Part shown: positions 1 through 10,749 of the stretch, piece by piece
Numbering within the stretch: the first letter of the stretch is position 1
Layout: every line of letters begins with the position of its first letter
Assembly: GCA_964020085.1 (NCBI GenBank)
Contig: OZ026606.1
Span: 18,348,306-18,412,305 of the forward strand
From: Micromussa lordhowensis
Lineage: Eukaryota > Cnidaria > Anthozoa > Scleractinia > Lobophylliidae
DNA: 64,000 nt
Reading direction: 5' to 3'
Made by a program: the position numbers and the translations under genes
The notes under the pieces: model-generated
Databases searched by the model: none
Told to the model about the DNA's origin: nothing
Seen by the model: the letters and a program-made list of their open reading frames with translations, nothing else

Positions 1-245
1 TTGCTTGACGTTTAGAGCCTGATAAACAGTAGTTTGTGAGATAAAATGCATGACGTGATCAGTTATGAAGAGTCACGTGACTTTCCAATGAAATCGATTT
101 TAAAGCATAAAAGACGCTCTAATCACACTTTTCTTTAATATAGTTTTGAACTTACTGACGTTTCTCATTTCGATTTACACATCCAACAATAAAAACACCA
201 AAAAAAATGCAACAGGTGATCAGCTATGATTGGTCACGTTACTAG
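1..245. repeat. Left terminal inverted repeat of the XPG-like transposon
   Basis: Inverted copy of 3003-3243. The outermost bases differ by a small indel (TTGCTTGACG here, TTGCTACTTGACG in the right copy), so the terminus may lie just outside the window. Confidence 0.8.
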
Positions 246-414
246 ATAACAACTGTTGAATAGATACTGAAGTAGCCTTAGCTGTGTGTATAGTGCGATT
301 GACTAATTGTTTCAGTAAGCTTTTCAAGAATTATTTTCTATAAGAAAAAAATAATGTTTCATGGGGTAAATATGCGATTCAAAAACTTCTATTTAGAGCA
401 ATGTATTTTGAAAA

Positions 415-826
415 TTAAGGCGGGGTTAAACGTGAAAGCTGTTTTTTTGAGGTCGCTTAACACGGCCTTTCTGCCAATATCTCGGTGACGTTTCAAGCGA
501 CACTAAATCTCTCTGCTCATCTCATTAACCACTGTTTTTTTGTACATTTTTGGGTGATTTTTGAGCATTTTGGGAAAGAGGTATTTTTTCTCAAAGGATA
601 TGTTAATTTAAGGAAAATATGAAATGGTGAAGATTTAATGGCTTTGGAAAATTGAAATTTGAAGTGAAGAATTAGTAGACGGATACCAAACAGTCCCCTA
701 GCAACCTGAGGCTCTCTTTTGCGGGTGTCAACTGTCTGGTAGTGTTTTCAACCCATCTTAATTCTAACAATTTCCTTTTTATATCACTTCAAATTTCACG
801 CTGATTCATGTTTCCCCCCGCCTTAA
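415..826. mobile_element. TTAA-flanked MITE, copy 1
   Basis: Begins TTAAGGCGGGGTTAAACG and ends CCCCCCGCCTTAA, so terminal inverted repeats are flanked by TTAA on both sides. Related copies lie at 39773-40135 and 47723-48073, sharing an internal stretch with CAAGCGACACTAAATCTCTC. TTAA targets are typical of piggyBac- or Kolobok-type elements. No coding capacity. It is nested inside the transposon at 1-3243 and is therefore younger. Confidence 0.8.
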
Positions 827-1078
827 TACAAAAATAGATTCTTATAATTATTTTCTCAATTTTGAAAAAGACTGAATACATACATGTACTGGAGACAATA
901 CATGAAACTGGTGTCCATCTTACTAAGGTTAACGCGTGCGATCCGGGAAGGGAAGTGAGATCTGTACCTCTCTTCGTTCTCCAAAATGCTACCCTATTTT
1001 CCGGCTTTCGACCACTCGAATTACACCAGATAAGGCGTTATATTCCTTGCATACAATGATTGTTGTTGTTGTTGTTAC

Positions 1079-2932
1079 ATGAAGATGCTTCCGCAGACTG
1101 CCCCTGAGGTCCAGCAGGCATTTAAGAATGGCGACTTTGTGACACAGGAGACACCCAGCAACTTCAATCAAGTTCCCGACGACCAAGCACTGGAGCATGT
1201 AAACAAATCTGGAAAGGTAGCTGGAGGCCTTGTTGGAATTACAAGGACAGACTCAGCTCGAGATCGCTGATGTCTTACCTACAATGAGCGCGCCAAGCTG
1301 TCAGAAGACACCAAAGAGGTGTTTAACCTCTTAGAAAGAGAATCCACAAGCACCAAAGATCTGGGAAAAGCCGGAATGCGACAACATGCAGAGGATGTAG
1401 CTAAGCAAGAGGCACAGTTTACGAAATACGAGGTCTTCCGATGTACTTCTGACTTAGTTGTAGTTACCACTGGAGATGTGAAAGCAGACAAAGATCTCTT
1501 GAGAAGGGTGATACTAGCCTTAGAATCCTGTCCTGATGTAGATGTGAATACGTTGCTTCAAAGCGAGCTTGCTCCAGTCCCAAAGTCACTTGCTACCCTA
1601 GACCGAAGTCTACGAGAAGCAGGGAAGTCGGATCTTGGTACCATTTTACAAAAAAAGTGTCTGTAAGAGCCAAATGCCCGTCAGCCAGAGTCAAACATTC
1701 ACTATCATTGATGGAATGGCAGCTGTTCAGTCCCTCGCCAACTCTTCAGGAGCAAACACCTTTGGGGAGTGGAGTGACCGATTTCTTCGTCATCTCACTT
1801 CCCATTTTTCGGACAGTTGTACAAGAGTTGACGTGCTATTTGACAGATATGTCAAAAACTCGATAAAAGGATAAACCATAGACAAGCGCAAGGAGAAGAA
1901 GAGCACAGGGATTAGGCGCAATGTCGATACCAGGGATCAGAGAATTGGAAACTGGGAAAGGTTCATCATTCTCGAAGATAACAAGGCTAACCTACCTCAT
2001 TTCCTCTCGACTGGGCGAGAGCTGGTGATCAATGGAGGCTTCAGGATACACTGAACGTGTGGTCATCTGACATATCGCGACAAGATATAAGAGAGCTCGC
2101 ATCAGATCAAGAGGAGGCAGATACTAGAATAGTACTGCATGCCCGAAACGCAGCAGCAAGAGGATACAAGCAAGTCAACATATTGTGCCGTGATACGGAC
2201 GTTCTTGTCCTCGTTTTGGCGCACCGAGAGCAGCTTTATCAAGAGATATGGATGTTTGCGGGTACATCAAGACAAATGCGTTACATACCAGTTCACAGAA
2301 TCCCGCTCTCCGAGGAGAAGAGGAAGTCGCTTCTGGCATTTCATGCCATTACTGACTGTGATACGACAAGCCAGTTCTATGGTGTGGTCAAGGCATCGAC
2401 ATGGAAAGTCTTGGAAGATGCACCTGACGTCTTGGAACATCTTGGAGGAGAAAGCCAAATCAGTGCTGACGTTCTTGCCAAAGCTGAAGCCTTTTTATGC
2501 AAACTCTACAATCCAGGAACAGAAGAGGTGGAAATCAACAAAGAAAGAGCAGCAGCGTTTAGCAAATCTTGACGCTCTACCTCCGACTCAAGATGCACTG
2601 ATTCTCCACATAATGCGGGCAAACTATCAGACCATGGTATGGAATAAAGCGCTGGAACCATGTCCTTCTCTCCCAAAGCCTGAAGACAGCGGATGGTACT
2701 ACAGAGAAGGCCTTCTTAAGCCAAAGTTAATGACGCAAGAAGAAGTGTCAGCGGCATGTTTACAGTTAGCATACTGTGGGTGCTCCCGAGAAGGCGAATG
2801 CTGTGTAAACCGACGCTGCACTTGCGTCCGACTATCTCTTTGCTGTTCTAAGGCATATAAATGTGGCGACACGGGTGCAGAAACGACAGGAACACTGCAG
2901 CAGAGGAGAATGAACCATGACCTCCAACTTTG
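1079..2932 (+). pseudogene. Broken XPG/FEN1-like nuclease gene with C-terminal Cys-rich domain
   Basis: Coding pieces in two frames (1079-1270, 1319-1666, then 1660-1874, 2057-2572, 2573-2932) are split by stops near 1270, 1874 and 2053 and by frame changes near 1660 and 2550. Spaced acidic motifs recall the XPG/FEN1 (PIN-like) two-metal nuclease: IIDG (~1705), DVLFD (~1832), EEADTR (~2110), DTDVLVL (~2192) and ITDCDTTS (~2348). In FEN1 the corresponding carboxylates lie at the N-region DG, the EAEA helix, DxD and GCD/GSD positions. The C-terminus (2774-2855) has many Cys in a CGC...CC...RCTC pattern like a tesmin/CXC domain. From memory the family is abundant and uncharacterised in cnidarian genomes. 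The fold assignment is inference. This copy cannot make the full protein. Confidence 0.65.
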
Positions 2933-3002
2933 ATCAGGTGGAAGTCACATGGTTGTCTTGTGTAACTCTATAGAATGACTGAAAATAGAATGATTTCATT
3001 AC

Positions 3003-3243
3003 ATCACGTGACCCGTCATAGTTGATCACCTATTGCATTTTTGTGTTTTTATTGTTGGATGTGTAAATTGAAATGAGAAACGTGAGTAAGCTCAAAACCA
3101 TATTAAGGAAAGTGTGAATAGACCGTCTTTTATGCTTTAAAATCGATTTTATTGGGAAGTCACGTGACTCTTCAGAACTGATCAAGTGACGCATTTTATC
3201 TCTCATACTACTGTCTGTCAAGCTCTAAACGTCAAGTAGCAAA
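3003..3243. repeat. Right terminal inverted repeat of the XPG-like transposon
   Basis: Reverse complement of 1-245 with a few mismatches. The outer end reads GCTCTAAACGTC followed by AAGTAGCAAA. The 250 bp beyond it, to about 3490, hold nothing recognisable. Confidence 0.8.
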
Positions 3244-3490
3244 GATTTGGCTATTTCCCCATCGTATTGTACACTGTTTATTGGGTTTATATAAATGTTA
3301 CAGTTAAGCCTCGTTTCATGCTGCAGGAGCGAGGGCCTAGACAAAAAACCCGCTTAATGACAGATATCATAACATTTAGAGTGGGCAACAGCACAGTTCT
3401 TAATCAGGATGGCAAGACGAAGATTTTCAGCTATGTTGCCTGCTTCTACTCAAAATGTTTAGCGAAAATCGTTTTTTGGCGAGCTGCCTC

Positions 3491-3993
3491 CTAACTATGC
3501 CTCTTTTTTAAGAGAGATATGGGTGGTTTCCGATAAATCTCTCGAAGCAGGGGTTGATTCTTGATGATATGCCATTTGGTCATTAAAATCTTCTTTAGAT
3601 TTGGCACTGATGAATTGTACTGTGTGACAAAAGACAATATGTTTTTTCGCACCTTTTCTTCTTCCCGTAGCGCAAATTTTCTCCCTGTAAAATTGACTTC
3701 TGTGAGGATCTTTTCGACTAAGTCGTTTGGGTAGCCTCGTTCGCGTAATCGCGACTTGAAATTATTGATGTGTTCTTCAAAGAGTGTTCTTGACGAAGTA
3801 GTTCTAAGAAGTCTAAGGGGATCTCCTTTGATGAAGTCTTTTGATACTCTAGTGAGTGGAGTGTGACAGAAGGAAAAGTGCGTGTACTGAAATGTTTCAG
3901 TGGATTTAAAATGCGTGCGAACGTCAAAGACAGACTCCTTGTGGAATCTTTCGCCTTTGAATACTGTGGTGTTTAAAAGTTTATTTCTGTCTG
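3491..3993 (-). pseudogene. Penelope-like reverse transcriptase fragment (post-YIDD region)
   Basis: An open minus-strand frame without ATG encodes the segment that normally follows the YxDD box in Penelope-like (PLE) reverse transcriptases. Readable landmarks are FDVRTHFKSTETFQYTHF, then KGDPLRLLRT, NFKSRL, RGYP, a VTQYNSSVPNLKKIL run and NQPLLREIYRKPP. It ends at a TAG at 3493-3491. The catalytic core upstream is missing, so it is non-functional. In a normal PLE this region precedes the GIY-YIG domain, but here it lies downstream of the GIY-YIG fragment at 4161-4741, so the two do not form one element in native order. Confidence 0.75.
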
Positions 3994-4160
3994 AGATATT
4001 TCAAGATATGTAGAAGAAGACGTTTTGAGATACATTTGGTTACAAAAATGAGCGATATGACACGACGTTTTCAAGTGATGAATGTAACGGTCAGTTCAAG
4101 TTTAAAATTAAGTGGTTTGTAACGTCAGCCAACGAATTAGTGCGCGCGCGATAAAATGTT

Positions 4161-4741
4161 CTAAACAAATACTTTCGCGCGAATTGAGTCCGCTTGTGTG
4201 TTCAACTTCGGTGTCCTCTCACGGATGAAGAGCATTTCGCGGATAAGACAATCAAGCTTTCCCTGACATTTCTTTAAAACGGAGAACTGCTTCAGAAGCT
4301 CGGGGTTTGAAGTTCCGTGGCAACCTTTCACATGTGTACCAACGGCGGAGGCTCTATGTTCTTCAATTCGCTGATAGAGATGACGAGTAGTGTAGCCGAT
4401 ATAATCTGTATCACACAGATCACATTTAAATTGATAAACAACACATTGCCGGCTAACGACGGGTGGTTTCCTCTCCTGAATTTGAAGTTGCTCGCCAATT
4501 TTTGGACTCGTGAATACCGTTTGTATTGGATTGCCGATGTTGTTGCCAAGATCCTTGAGCTGTTTCGAAGTAACCAAATGAGATATTTCAGCCGTGAATT
4601 TAATGGTAGAATGATGTCTGTTCGCTTGTAAGATGAAGTGGTCTATCTCTTGTCCCATAAGGAAAACACATTATCGATGTATCTTTTCCACTTGAGTGGT
4701 TTAGTTTCACTCATGTCAATGATCACGGTTTCTATCGTGAA
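4161..4741 (-). pseudogene. Penelope-like element C-terminal fragment, GIY-YIG endonuclease
   Basis: The minus strand first shows KPLKWKRYIDNVFSLWDK (4741-4660), the RT motif C with YIDN in place of YIDD. A frame change follows, then a 165-residue open frame (4658-4161). That frame starts with ANRHHSTIKFTAEIS, jumps directly to SKQLKDLGNNIG and ends in a GIY-YIG nuclease (CDLCDTDYIGYT, HLYQRIEEH, terminal RAKVFV). In PLEs, FTAEIS and QLKDLG are separated by well over 100 residues, so an internal deletion is likely. This element class uses the GIY-YIG nuclease for target nicking. The motif C change and frameshift make this copy dead. Confidence 0.75.
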
Positions 4742-4946
4742 CAGGAAGATATTGGAATAAAAGCCGTTAATGCAGCAAAAGAACTAGATCCGACAACAGC
4801 ACCGTAGCCCTGGAGAACAAGTTAAAAAAATCAGAAGATCAAGGCGCACACACAGAAAATAAAACATGTCCTAAGTCATTGAGGAGCAACGTCCGAGCGA
4901 ACATCGTGCCGGACGGAACGACGCAGAGCAGAAACTAATCGGCGCA

Positions 4947-5410
4947 CTAAAGGCTGGTTTTCACTAGCGACGGAGTCGGAGTCGGAGTCGTAATCAGAAG
5001 CGTAGAGTGATACGATCAAGTGAAAATCAAACCGACGGAGTCGGAAGCAGATCACTGATTCCGCTTATGACTCCGTCGCTTACGATCAAGTGAAAACTGA
5101 ATTGTCGGAGTCGGAAGCGGAAGCGGAAGAATAAACCAATCACAACGCTCGATTCCGGGCCTTGTGATTTGTTGGTTCTTCCGCTTCTGCTTCCGACTCC
5201 GACAGTCCAGTTTTCACTAGATCGTAAGCGACGGAGTCGTAAACGGAATCGGAAGAAATGGAAACGTTCTGATTCTTCCGACTCCGATTCCGTCGAGCTT
5301 ATGACTCCGCTTACGACTCCGATTTTCGGTTTTCACTAGGTCATAAGCACTCTTATGACTCTGACTACGACTACGACTCCGACTCCGTCGCTAGTGAAAA
5401 CCAGCCTTAA
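4947..5410. mobile_element. Foldback MITE with repeated GGAGTCGGA motif
   Basis: Left end AAGGCTGGTTTTCACTAGCG is mirrored by CGCTAGTGAAAACCAGCCTT at 5389-5408. TTAA is present at the right edge, CTAA at the left. The interior is built from GACTCCGA/TCGGAGTC-type repeats in both orientations, so the whole element can fold on itself. No coding capacity. A degenerate end of the same kind (CTAGTGAAAACCCGCCTT) appears near 40357. Confidence 0.75.
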
Positions 5411-6177
5411 CACGCTTCCACTACAGGAAGATTGAGCACACCAGGATAAAACTTTGCCTAGTTCTTGTACGGCTTTCTCCCACGCCTTCACGGTCAATTG
5501 ATTTCGGTGACGTAACCGAGACGAACGGCGAACCTTGTTCTCAGGCTCTCTCTCCACTGCCTCCCTTTGTCGTTGGGAGAAAATGGAGTTTTAGCATTGA
5601 CGACGGCGACGCCGAGAACGACGCCTTGTAGAAAAAGTATTTATATTTTACCCTCGAATATCGCAACTGTGTAGATCTGTTCAGTTCGCCTATTGGTCTA
5701 AAATCCTGCTCAGGCTTTTAAAATATGTAATGAAAGTGTTCAATTCCAAAGGGAGACACGAAAAACGAAACCGACCGCCTTTGTTCCTCTCCGCAGAAAA
5801 AAGTTTCAGAATTTCAGCAGTTGAGCTGACGCGTACTCTTGCCACGTTTGTAGGGCATGGTATAATGGCTCATATACCATGTATAATTGCATTATACAAT
5901 GACCCAGTTTTTAATAAATGCAAATATATTTCGTTTGTCTTGCATGAAGCTAAGAATAGGACTGAAGAATTTCAAAGGTGTATTTGCCAGTGTGTGGGTT
6001 AATATAGCGACGAGTCATCGCCTTTCTTTCGCTTCAGTTGAGATAAAAAATTATTCGTTGACTCCACCCCGGTGGAAAAGTTTGTGTCACAGTTGTTTAA
6101 CGTGACCAGCCGCAACCAGGATCTTTCTCCCAACGACAAAGGGAGGAAGAAGGAGAGAGAGCCTGGGAACGAGGTTG
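5411..6177. repeat. Repeat-rich interval with inverted ends
   Basis: About 55 bp at 5524-5580 (AACCTTGTTCTCAGGC..., CCTCCCTTTGTCGTTGGGAG) recur inverted at 6126-6178. This suggests a non-autonomous element of about 650 bp. The interior holds a GACGGCGACGCCGAGAACG stretch of a type common in coral intergenic repeats. Short open frames here are not convincing genes. Confidence 0.45.
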
Positions 6178-7420
6178 GGTCCACTGCTGTTTTTTATTGT
6201 ATATTAATGATTTGCCCAGGTCGTCTAAGAAATTAACTTAAATTTTTGCAGACGATACAAATATATTTGATTCTACAAGAGACCCAGAGCAGTTAGAATC
6301 AATCATTAATGAAGAACTTGGAAAGGTCTTAAAATTTAGTGCAGCAAATATGCTGTCCATTAACTTTAAAAAGGCCAATTACATGATAATTACTTCACCT
6401 AAGAAGAAAACAAATATTAGAATAACAGTGTGTAATATAGAGCAAAAATCCCAGATCAAATACTTAGGGGTCTTTATTGATGAACAACTAAAATGGGATG
6501 CTCAGCTCCAGCACATTAATAACAAAAAAACAAAAAACATTGGAGTTTTATTTAAACTTAGATATTATGTGCCTATGTGTACACTCAAACAACTGTACTA
6601 TACTCTTATATATCCCTTTCTGACGTATGGACTAATGAGCTGGGGCACCGCATACCAAACTAAATTAAATAAAATCAAAATAAGTCAAAATCACTGTATT
6701 CGCTGCATCTTCTTTGCAAATAAGAGAGAAAGTCTCACACCATACTTTACACTTTTAGAAATCTTAAAGTTAGAGAATGTTTTTAAATTAAAAATTGGCA
6801 CTCTTGTGCATAAATTACAATATAGAAAAAAGGATACACCTCCTGCCCTCTATGATTTGGCTCAACCAGCTTCGGCTGTCCATCAATATAATACTAGATA
6901 TGCCTCTAATCAAAACCTACACAGACCATTTTCTAGAACTAATTATGGCCTGGCAAGGTTTAGCGTAGTGGCATCACAGATCTGAGAAACAATACCTATG
7001 AAAATTAAGTGTCTTGAATTCAACAGTTTTAAAAAAGAATATAAACTCTTCCAACTTGAAAGTCAGGCATGTTGAATAACTTTAATATATTATTTAGCCC
7101 TATTTATTTAATTGTTTAATTTAGATAGTTATTGGTACTCATATATACTCTTCCGTTTCAATGTAATTAATCTAACCAGAGCTTTATATAATTAGTTTTT
7201 ATTAGCTCTGTATAACCTCCACCCACTTATAATTGTTCTGTGGTAGCAGCCAACTCGAAAGTTCTGCTCCTTTGGCAGCTACACACTTTTTCCTTTGTTA
7301 TGCTTAGCTCAATGTATAGTCAGCTCTGTTTTTTTGTTTTTTTACTTCTTTTTTATTCTTTATTGTTGTTATATTGTAAATGAATAAGTGTGAATAAATG
7401 AACTTGAACTTGAACTCTAA
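6178..7420 (+). mobile_element. 5'-truncated CR1/L2-like LINE, RT C-terminus
   Basis: Reading frames give degenerate INDLPRSSKKL, a stop at 6239, then FADDTNIF (6245), the RT catalytic box. The frame stays open to 6985 with QIKYLGVFIDEQLKWD, PFLTYGLMSWG and YNTRYASNQNLHRPFSRTNY. These are typical of the thumb and C-terminus of non-LTR retrotransposon RTs. The 3' end is an AT-rich UTR finishing in tandem TTGAAC units (7399-7416), the kind of short 3' repeat seen in CR1/L2-type LINEs. The stop and truncation mean it is inactive. Confidence 0.8.
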
Positions 7421-7424
7421 CAGT

Positions 7425-7555
7425 CCTGGCCCGAATTGTTCCACCAGTTAAATCACTATCCAGTGGAAAGCGTGGTTTGCTTTGTTAACAGTTATCCACT
7501 GGATATCGATTTGCCCGATGGATAGCGTTATCCAGCCTTCGAACAACTGGAGCAA
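7425..7555. mobile_element. Short palindromic MITE (TTGTTC / GAACAA type), copy 1
   Basis: Inverted ends (GGCCCGAATTGTTC... and ...CTTCGAACAACTGGAGC) surround TATCCA/TGGATA repeats. A better preserved relative lies at 29363-29487. Confidence 0.6.
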
Positions 7556-7599
7556 GGTAGTTATAGTCAGCATAATTACTCAGACAGGTACACGTTTAT

Positions 7600-7748
7600 A
7601 AACAATTATTGGATGAGGTTTTTGTGATATCCAGAATAATCAAGGTCGAGGTAAGAGTTATCAGCCGAAGCCGAAGGCTGAGGCTGATAACCCTTACCGA
7701 GACCTTGATTATTCTGGATATCACAAAAACCGAATCTAATAATTGTTT
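7600..7748. repeat. Foldback element with ~70-bp arms
   Basis: AACAATTATTGGATGAGG...TATCCAGAATAATCAAGG is mirrored by CCTTGATTATTCTGGATA...AATAATTGTT. The loop is a small GCCGAAGCCGAAGGCTGAGGC palindromic centre. Near-perfect arms suggest a recent or cruciform-prone insertion. Confidence 0.75.
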
Positions 7749-8107
7749 TATTATACATTGAACGAACGCAAAAACTTGGAAGTCATGTTTCTGCTTCTTC
7801 ACTGACGGCAAGCAACACGAATCGCGCGAAGTTGACATGATTACCCTTGGAAATCATGCATTGCGCGCGCAACCTACAGATTATTCACTAATCTGTAGGT
7901 ACAGATTAGTGAATAATCTGTGCGCTGTTCCCCAGAATTAACAGTAGGCTTTTAGCCAATGAGAAGACAGATGGTAACTACAATGTATAATAATCCAAAT
8001 TATTAGTACCTGGTAGGTACTTATGTTACATATACATGTAAATACTAACTTTTAATTTATGACTTATGAGTTTTTAAGTATTAAATTTAAACTTCTAGTT
8101 TAGTATA
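7749..8107. other. Intergenic, short palindrome only
   Basis: No gene seen. At 7875-7921 ACAGATTATTCACTAATCTG is followed after a few bases by its mirror AGATTAGTGAATAATCTGT, a hairpin with arms of about 22 bp. Confidence 0.5.
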
Positions 8108-8420
8108 GTATTCTACAGCAGTATTCTTGGTCCGCTCTTATTTTTAGTGTATATAAATGGCATTTAATCTGTATTAAATCACTCAAGGATGACTATGTTT
8201 GCTGGTGACATATATGGCATTTTATTACCACGAGAATTCATCAACTAATATGCAATCAAAGCTGAATGCGGACTTCGCAGCGATTACGTGTTAGCTACAC
8301 GACAACAAGCTGACACTGATGGCTTGTTTGGAATGCCCTACCTATGGATATAAAAGAGTTACCGCTTGGGTCTTTTAGGACAGAATTGTATCAAGATTAT
8401 CAGTGACAAGTCAAATTCTG
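8108..8420 (+). pseudogene. LINE reverse transcriptase fragment
   Basis: The plus frame from 8121 reads ILGPLLFLVYINGI, stop, then SVLNHSRMTMFAGDIYGILL. These are RT motifs B/C of a CR1-like LINE with the catalytic FADD changed to FAGD, followed by further stops. A degenerate remnant of about 300 bp. Confidence 0.65.
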
Positions 8421-8494
8421 TAGCCATGTTTTTGCGAATCCAGAAAGATATATTTAATACTTATTGTTTACTATAACAGTTCGGACAGTTCAAT

Positions 8495-8536
8495 AAGCCA
8501 ATCACATTCAAAATTGTAGTTAAAATCAACCAATCG

Positions 8537-8567
<31 letters not shown>

Positions 8568-8572
8568 CTAAA
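8495..8572. repeat. Two-copy tandem CAATC...TTGTAGTT repeat
   Basis: AACCAATCRCATTCAAARTT-type units of about 37 bp repeat twice (CCAATCACATTCAAAATTG, then CCAATCGCATTCAAAGTTG). Nothing else is seen here. Confidence 0.5.
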
Positions 8573-8611
8573 TTTCAGAGCGACATCTGATCAAAGAAAA
8601 GTACTCACTTC

Positions 8612-8658
8612 CTTCATCTAACGTGATGTGAGGAAATCGAGAATTCCAGACAGCCTTG
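8612..8658. repeat. Left stub of a tRNA-Glu repeat unit, ending in 10-bp target duplication
   Basis: GTGAGGAAATCGAGAATTCC followed by AGACAGCCTTG matches the tRNA-array spacer near 23176-23205. GACAGCCTTG (8649-8658) recurs at 13247-13256, directly after the element at 8659-13246. Confidence 0.8.
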
Positions 8659-9175
8659 CATCCTCGGAGACCCAGGGGCAGTTAATGGGGGCGCGAGGAA
8701 AATAAATCGGCGCGACGAAAGGTTTCACGAAAGTTTACAAGAGGTGTGAAAGAGCCCCTGGGAACCGACTCTCACCAGACCATTTCCAAACGGCTTGGCG
8801 AATGCTGGCTCCTGATTGGGCAGAAAATTCCTTTGTATTATTCTGCCCAATCGGCGAACGGCAGCTTCTGAGGTACATTGGTGTGTTCTTACACGGCCAT
8901 CGTTGCATGATACTTTTCTCGATCGTACTTGCGAGGAAAACTTTCAATTTAATTTACTTCAGTGAACCATAGAAATTCGGGAAATCATTTTGGTTGTTAG
9001 CAAGAAAGATACTCCACGATTCAGCGGGAAAATTTTCGTTTCGACCGATCAAAGGTATCGTAAAATAGTGTCTTGTTTATTGGCGAGTCGATTTTACCTT
9101 TCTTTCATTTCTTAAGCTTCGGTTAATTGTAGATACTTTCCCGCACTACGTCCATTTATTTTGGTATACGAGCAC
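8659..9175. repeat. Left TIR of the Mutator-like element
   Basis: Inverted match to 12595-13246 once the 12636-12757 insertion is removed. Confidence 0.8.
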
Positions 9176-9507
9176 CAAATCTTACCAAGGAGTCGACAGA
9201 AAATTGCACCGTATTATGCAGTTGAAGTGAATTTTCAATCGATTGTAGGCTACGAGGCCAGGATTTATCGATCTGATTACATATTGACATTACCTCTCCA
9301 AATGCGCCGAACTCCACTGGAAATCCACTGAAGAAGGGCTATGCTATGTTTCACAATTTGACGCTTTTGCATATTTCTATGCCATCAGTAATTTTTTATT
9401 TTCTTTTGAATATAAGTGTCACGCATCGCCCAAGGATTACAAAGTTGCCAAAGTTGGCTTTCGTACATTTTAACTTTCCTTTGTTTTGTAATTTATCTGT
9501 TTATTTG

Positions 9508-9713
9508 CGGTGTGCGACACTTGCAGACTGCAGACTGCAGACTTTTTCGCTAAAATATTGTATTCCATTTCCATTACCAATAGCTAACCGTAAACAGGCT
9601 AACCTGAGTGCTATTCAGGCTAACCTGAGTGCTATTCAGGCTAACCAGAGTGCTATTTAGACCTAAATGTAGTCTGTAGTTTGCAGTCTGCAGTCTGCAA
9701 GTGTCGCACACCG
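9508..9713. mobile_element. 206-bp MITE with 9-bp target duplication
   Basis: The TIR CGGTGTGCGACACTTGCAG is mirrored at 9692-9713, and GTTTATTTG flanks it exactly on both sides (9499-9507, 9714-9722). Inside are three tandem 21-bp units beginning AGGCTAACC (9596-9658). The 9-bp duplication again suggests a Mutator-type transposase in trans. Confidence 0.85.
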
Positions 9714-10740
9714 GTTTATTTGTGGGCTTCCTGTAAAGAAGCTTTTATCTAAGTGGAGTGCCACGTATAAAATAAAGTTCTGTCTGTCTGTCTGTCTTCC
9801 TCTACATTCCTCTCCAAATGCTACCACCATGGAATCACAAACAAGAAAAATTATCGTTTTCTTTATTGACAGGGAAATGTGTTTGTGTTTAACAAATGCT
9901 TATCACTGACATGAAACAGACTATGGCCTCTTCAGGGCAGCCAATAATGAGGCAGTTTGTTAGCATTCATCTGCAACAACAAATAAAGGGAAAGCATTAT
10001 TTTCAGTTGCTGGCAGAATAATTTCTGTTCTGTCTCTCAGGGGGACTTCGTTCCAGCAAGATTTCAAAAATCTCCCAACCATGAAAAAGGCAACAGCAGT
10101 AATCACCAATAAAATGATGGTGGACATTGCAGGACATCCAAATTAAAAACAGCTCTTAAATACAGACACCAAAGTGACAGGGCTGACTTTCTGTATTATG
10201 AAAAGTGCCTGCATTATAGAGGTGGAGATTGTTTGAGTTAGGGTTTCCCATGACCAAGTCCAAGTGAATTGCCCATTAGGAGAGGTTTGACTGCAGGCAC
10301 CTGGGGATGACAGGTACAGTGGGCATAGCCAATGATGACAAACTACACCTTTAGTAGGAAAATGTACTAGCTGGTCAATTTAGAGGTGCTCATCACAAAA
10401 TTCCAACAGCTTAACAACCTTTCAATGTCTTCCCAACTCATCTTTCCCAGCCAGAAGACCAGGGGTCAGGCAGTTGCAACCCATTACAAGAATGCAATCA
10501 AAAACCACACAAAGGCCTACATGTATAAATGATATTTATTGCAATTAACTACAACAGTGACAATCAAGCCAGCTACACTGTAGGTAATGGTGCATGTAAT
10601 TTTTCTATTTTTCTTGTTTACTTTGAGAAGGGCATTATAAGGTTATTATAAGGAAACACTGTTAAAGATTGCATTGAAGTTCTGAAAGTTGCTGGCATCA
10701 GGACTAAACATTTAAAATATCAGTTCAGTTTTGACTCTAA
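9714..10740. other. Non-coding interior of the Mutator-like element
   Basis: A (CTGT)n run at about 9780-9797 is the only simple feature. The rest is unique-looking sequence without a convincing reading frame or recognised repeat. Confidence 0.4.
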
Positions 10741-10749
10741 GTTGTTTTC

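Larger units (their letters stand above)
1..3243 (+). mobile_element. Long-TIR DNA transposon with XPG-like nuclease gene remnant
   Basis: Two inverted copies of about 240 bp bound this segment: the first 245 bases match the reverse complement of 3003-3243 with scattered substitutions and small indels. Shared landmarks include GACGTTTAGAGC at the outer edge and ACATCCAACAATAAAAAC near the inner edge. Between them lies one broken gene (1079-2932, + strand) and a nested 412-bp MITE. The left edge coincides with the window start, so the exact terminus and any target duplication cannot be checked. The arrangement (one gene between long TIRs) is that of a cut-and-paste element, but the encoded protein shows no DDE-transposase motifs that I can see. 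Superfamily not recognised. Confidence 0.75.
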
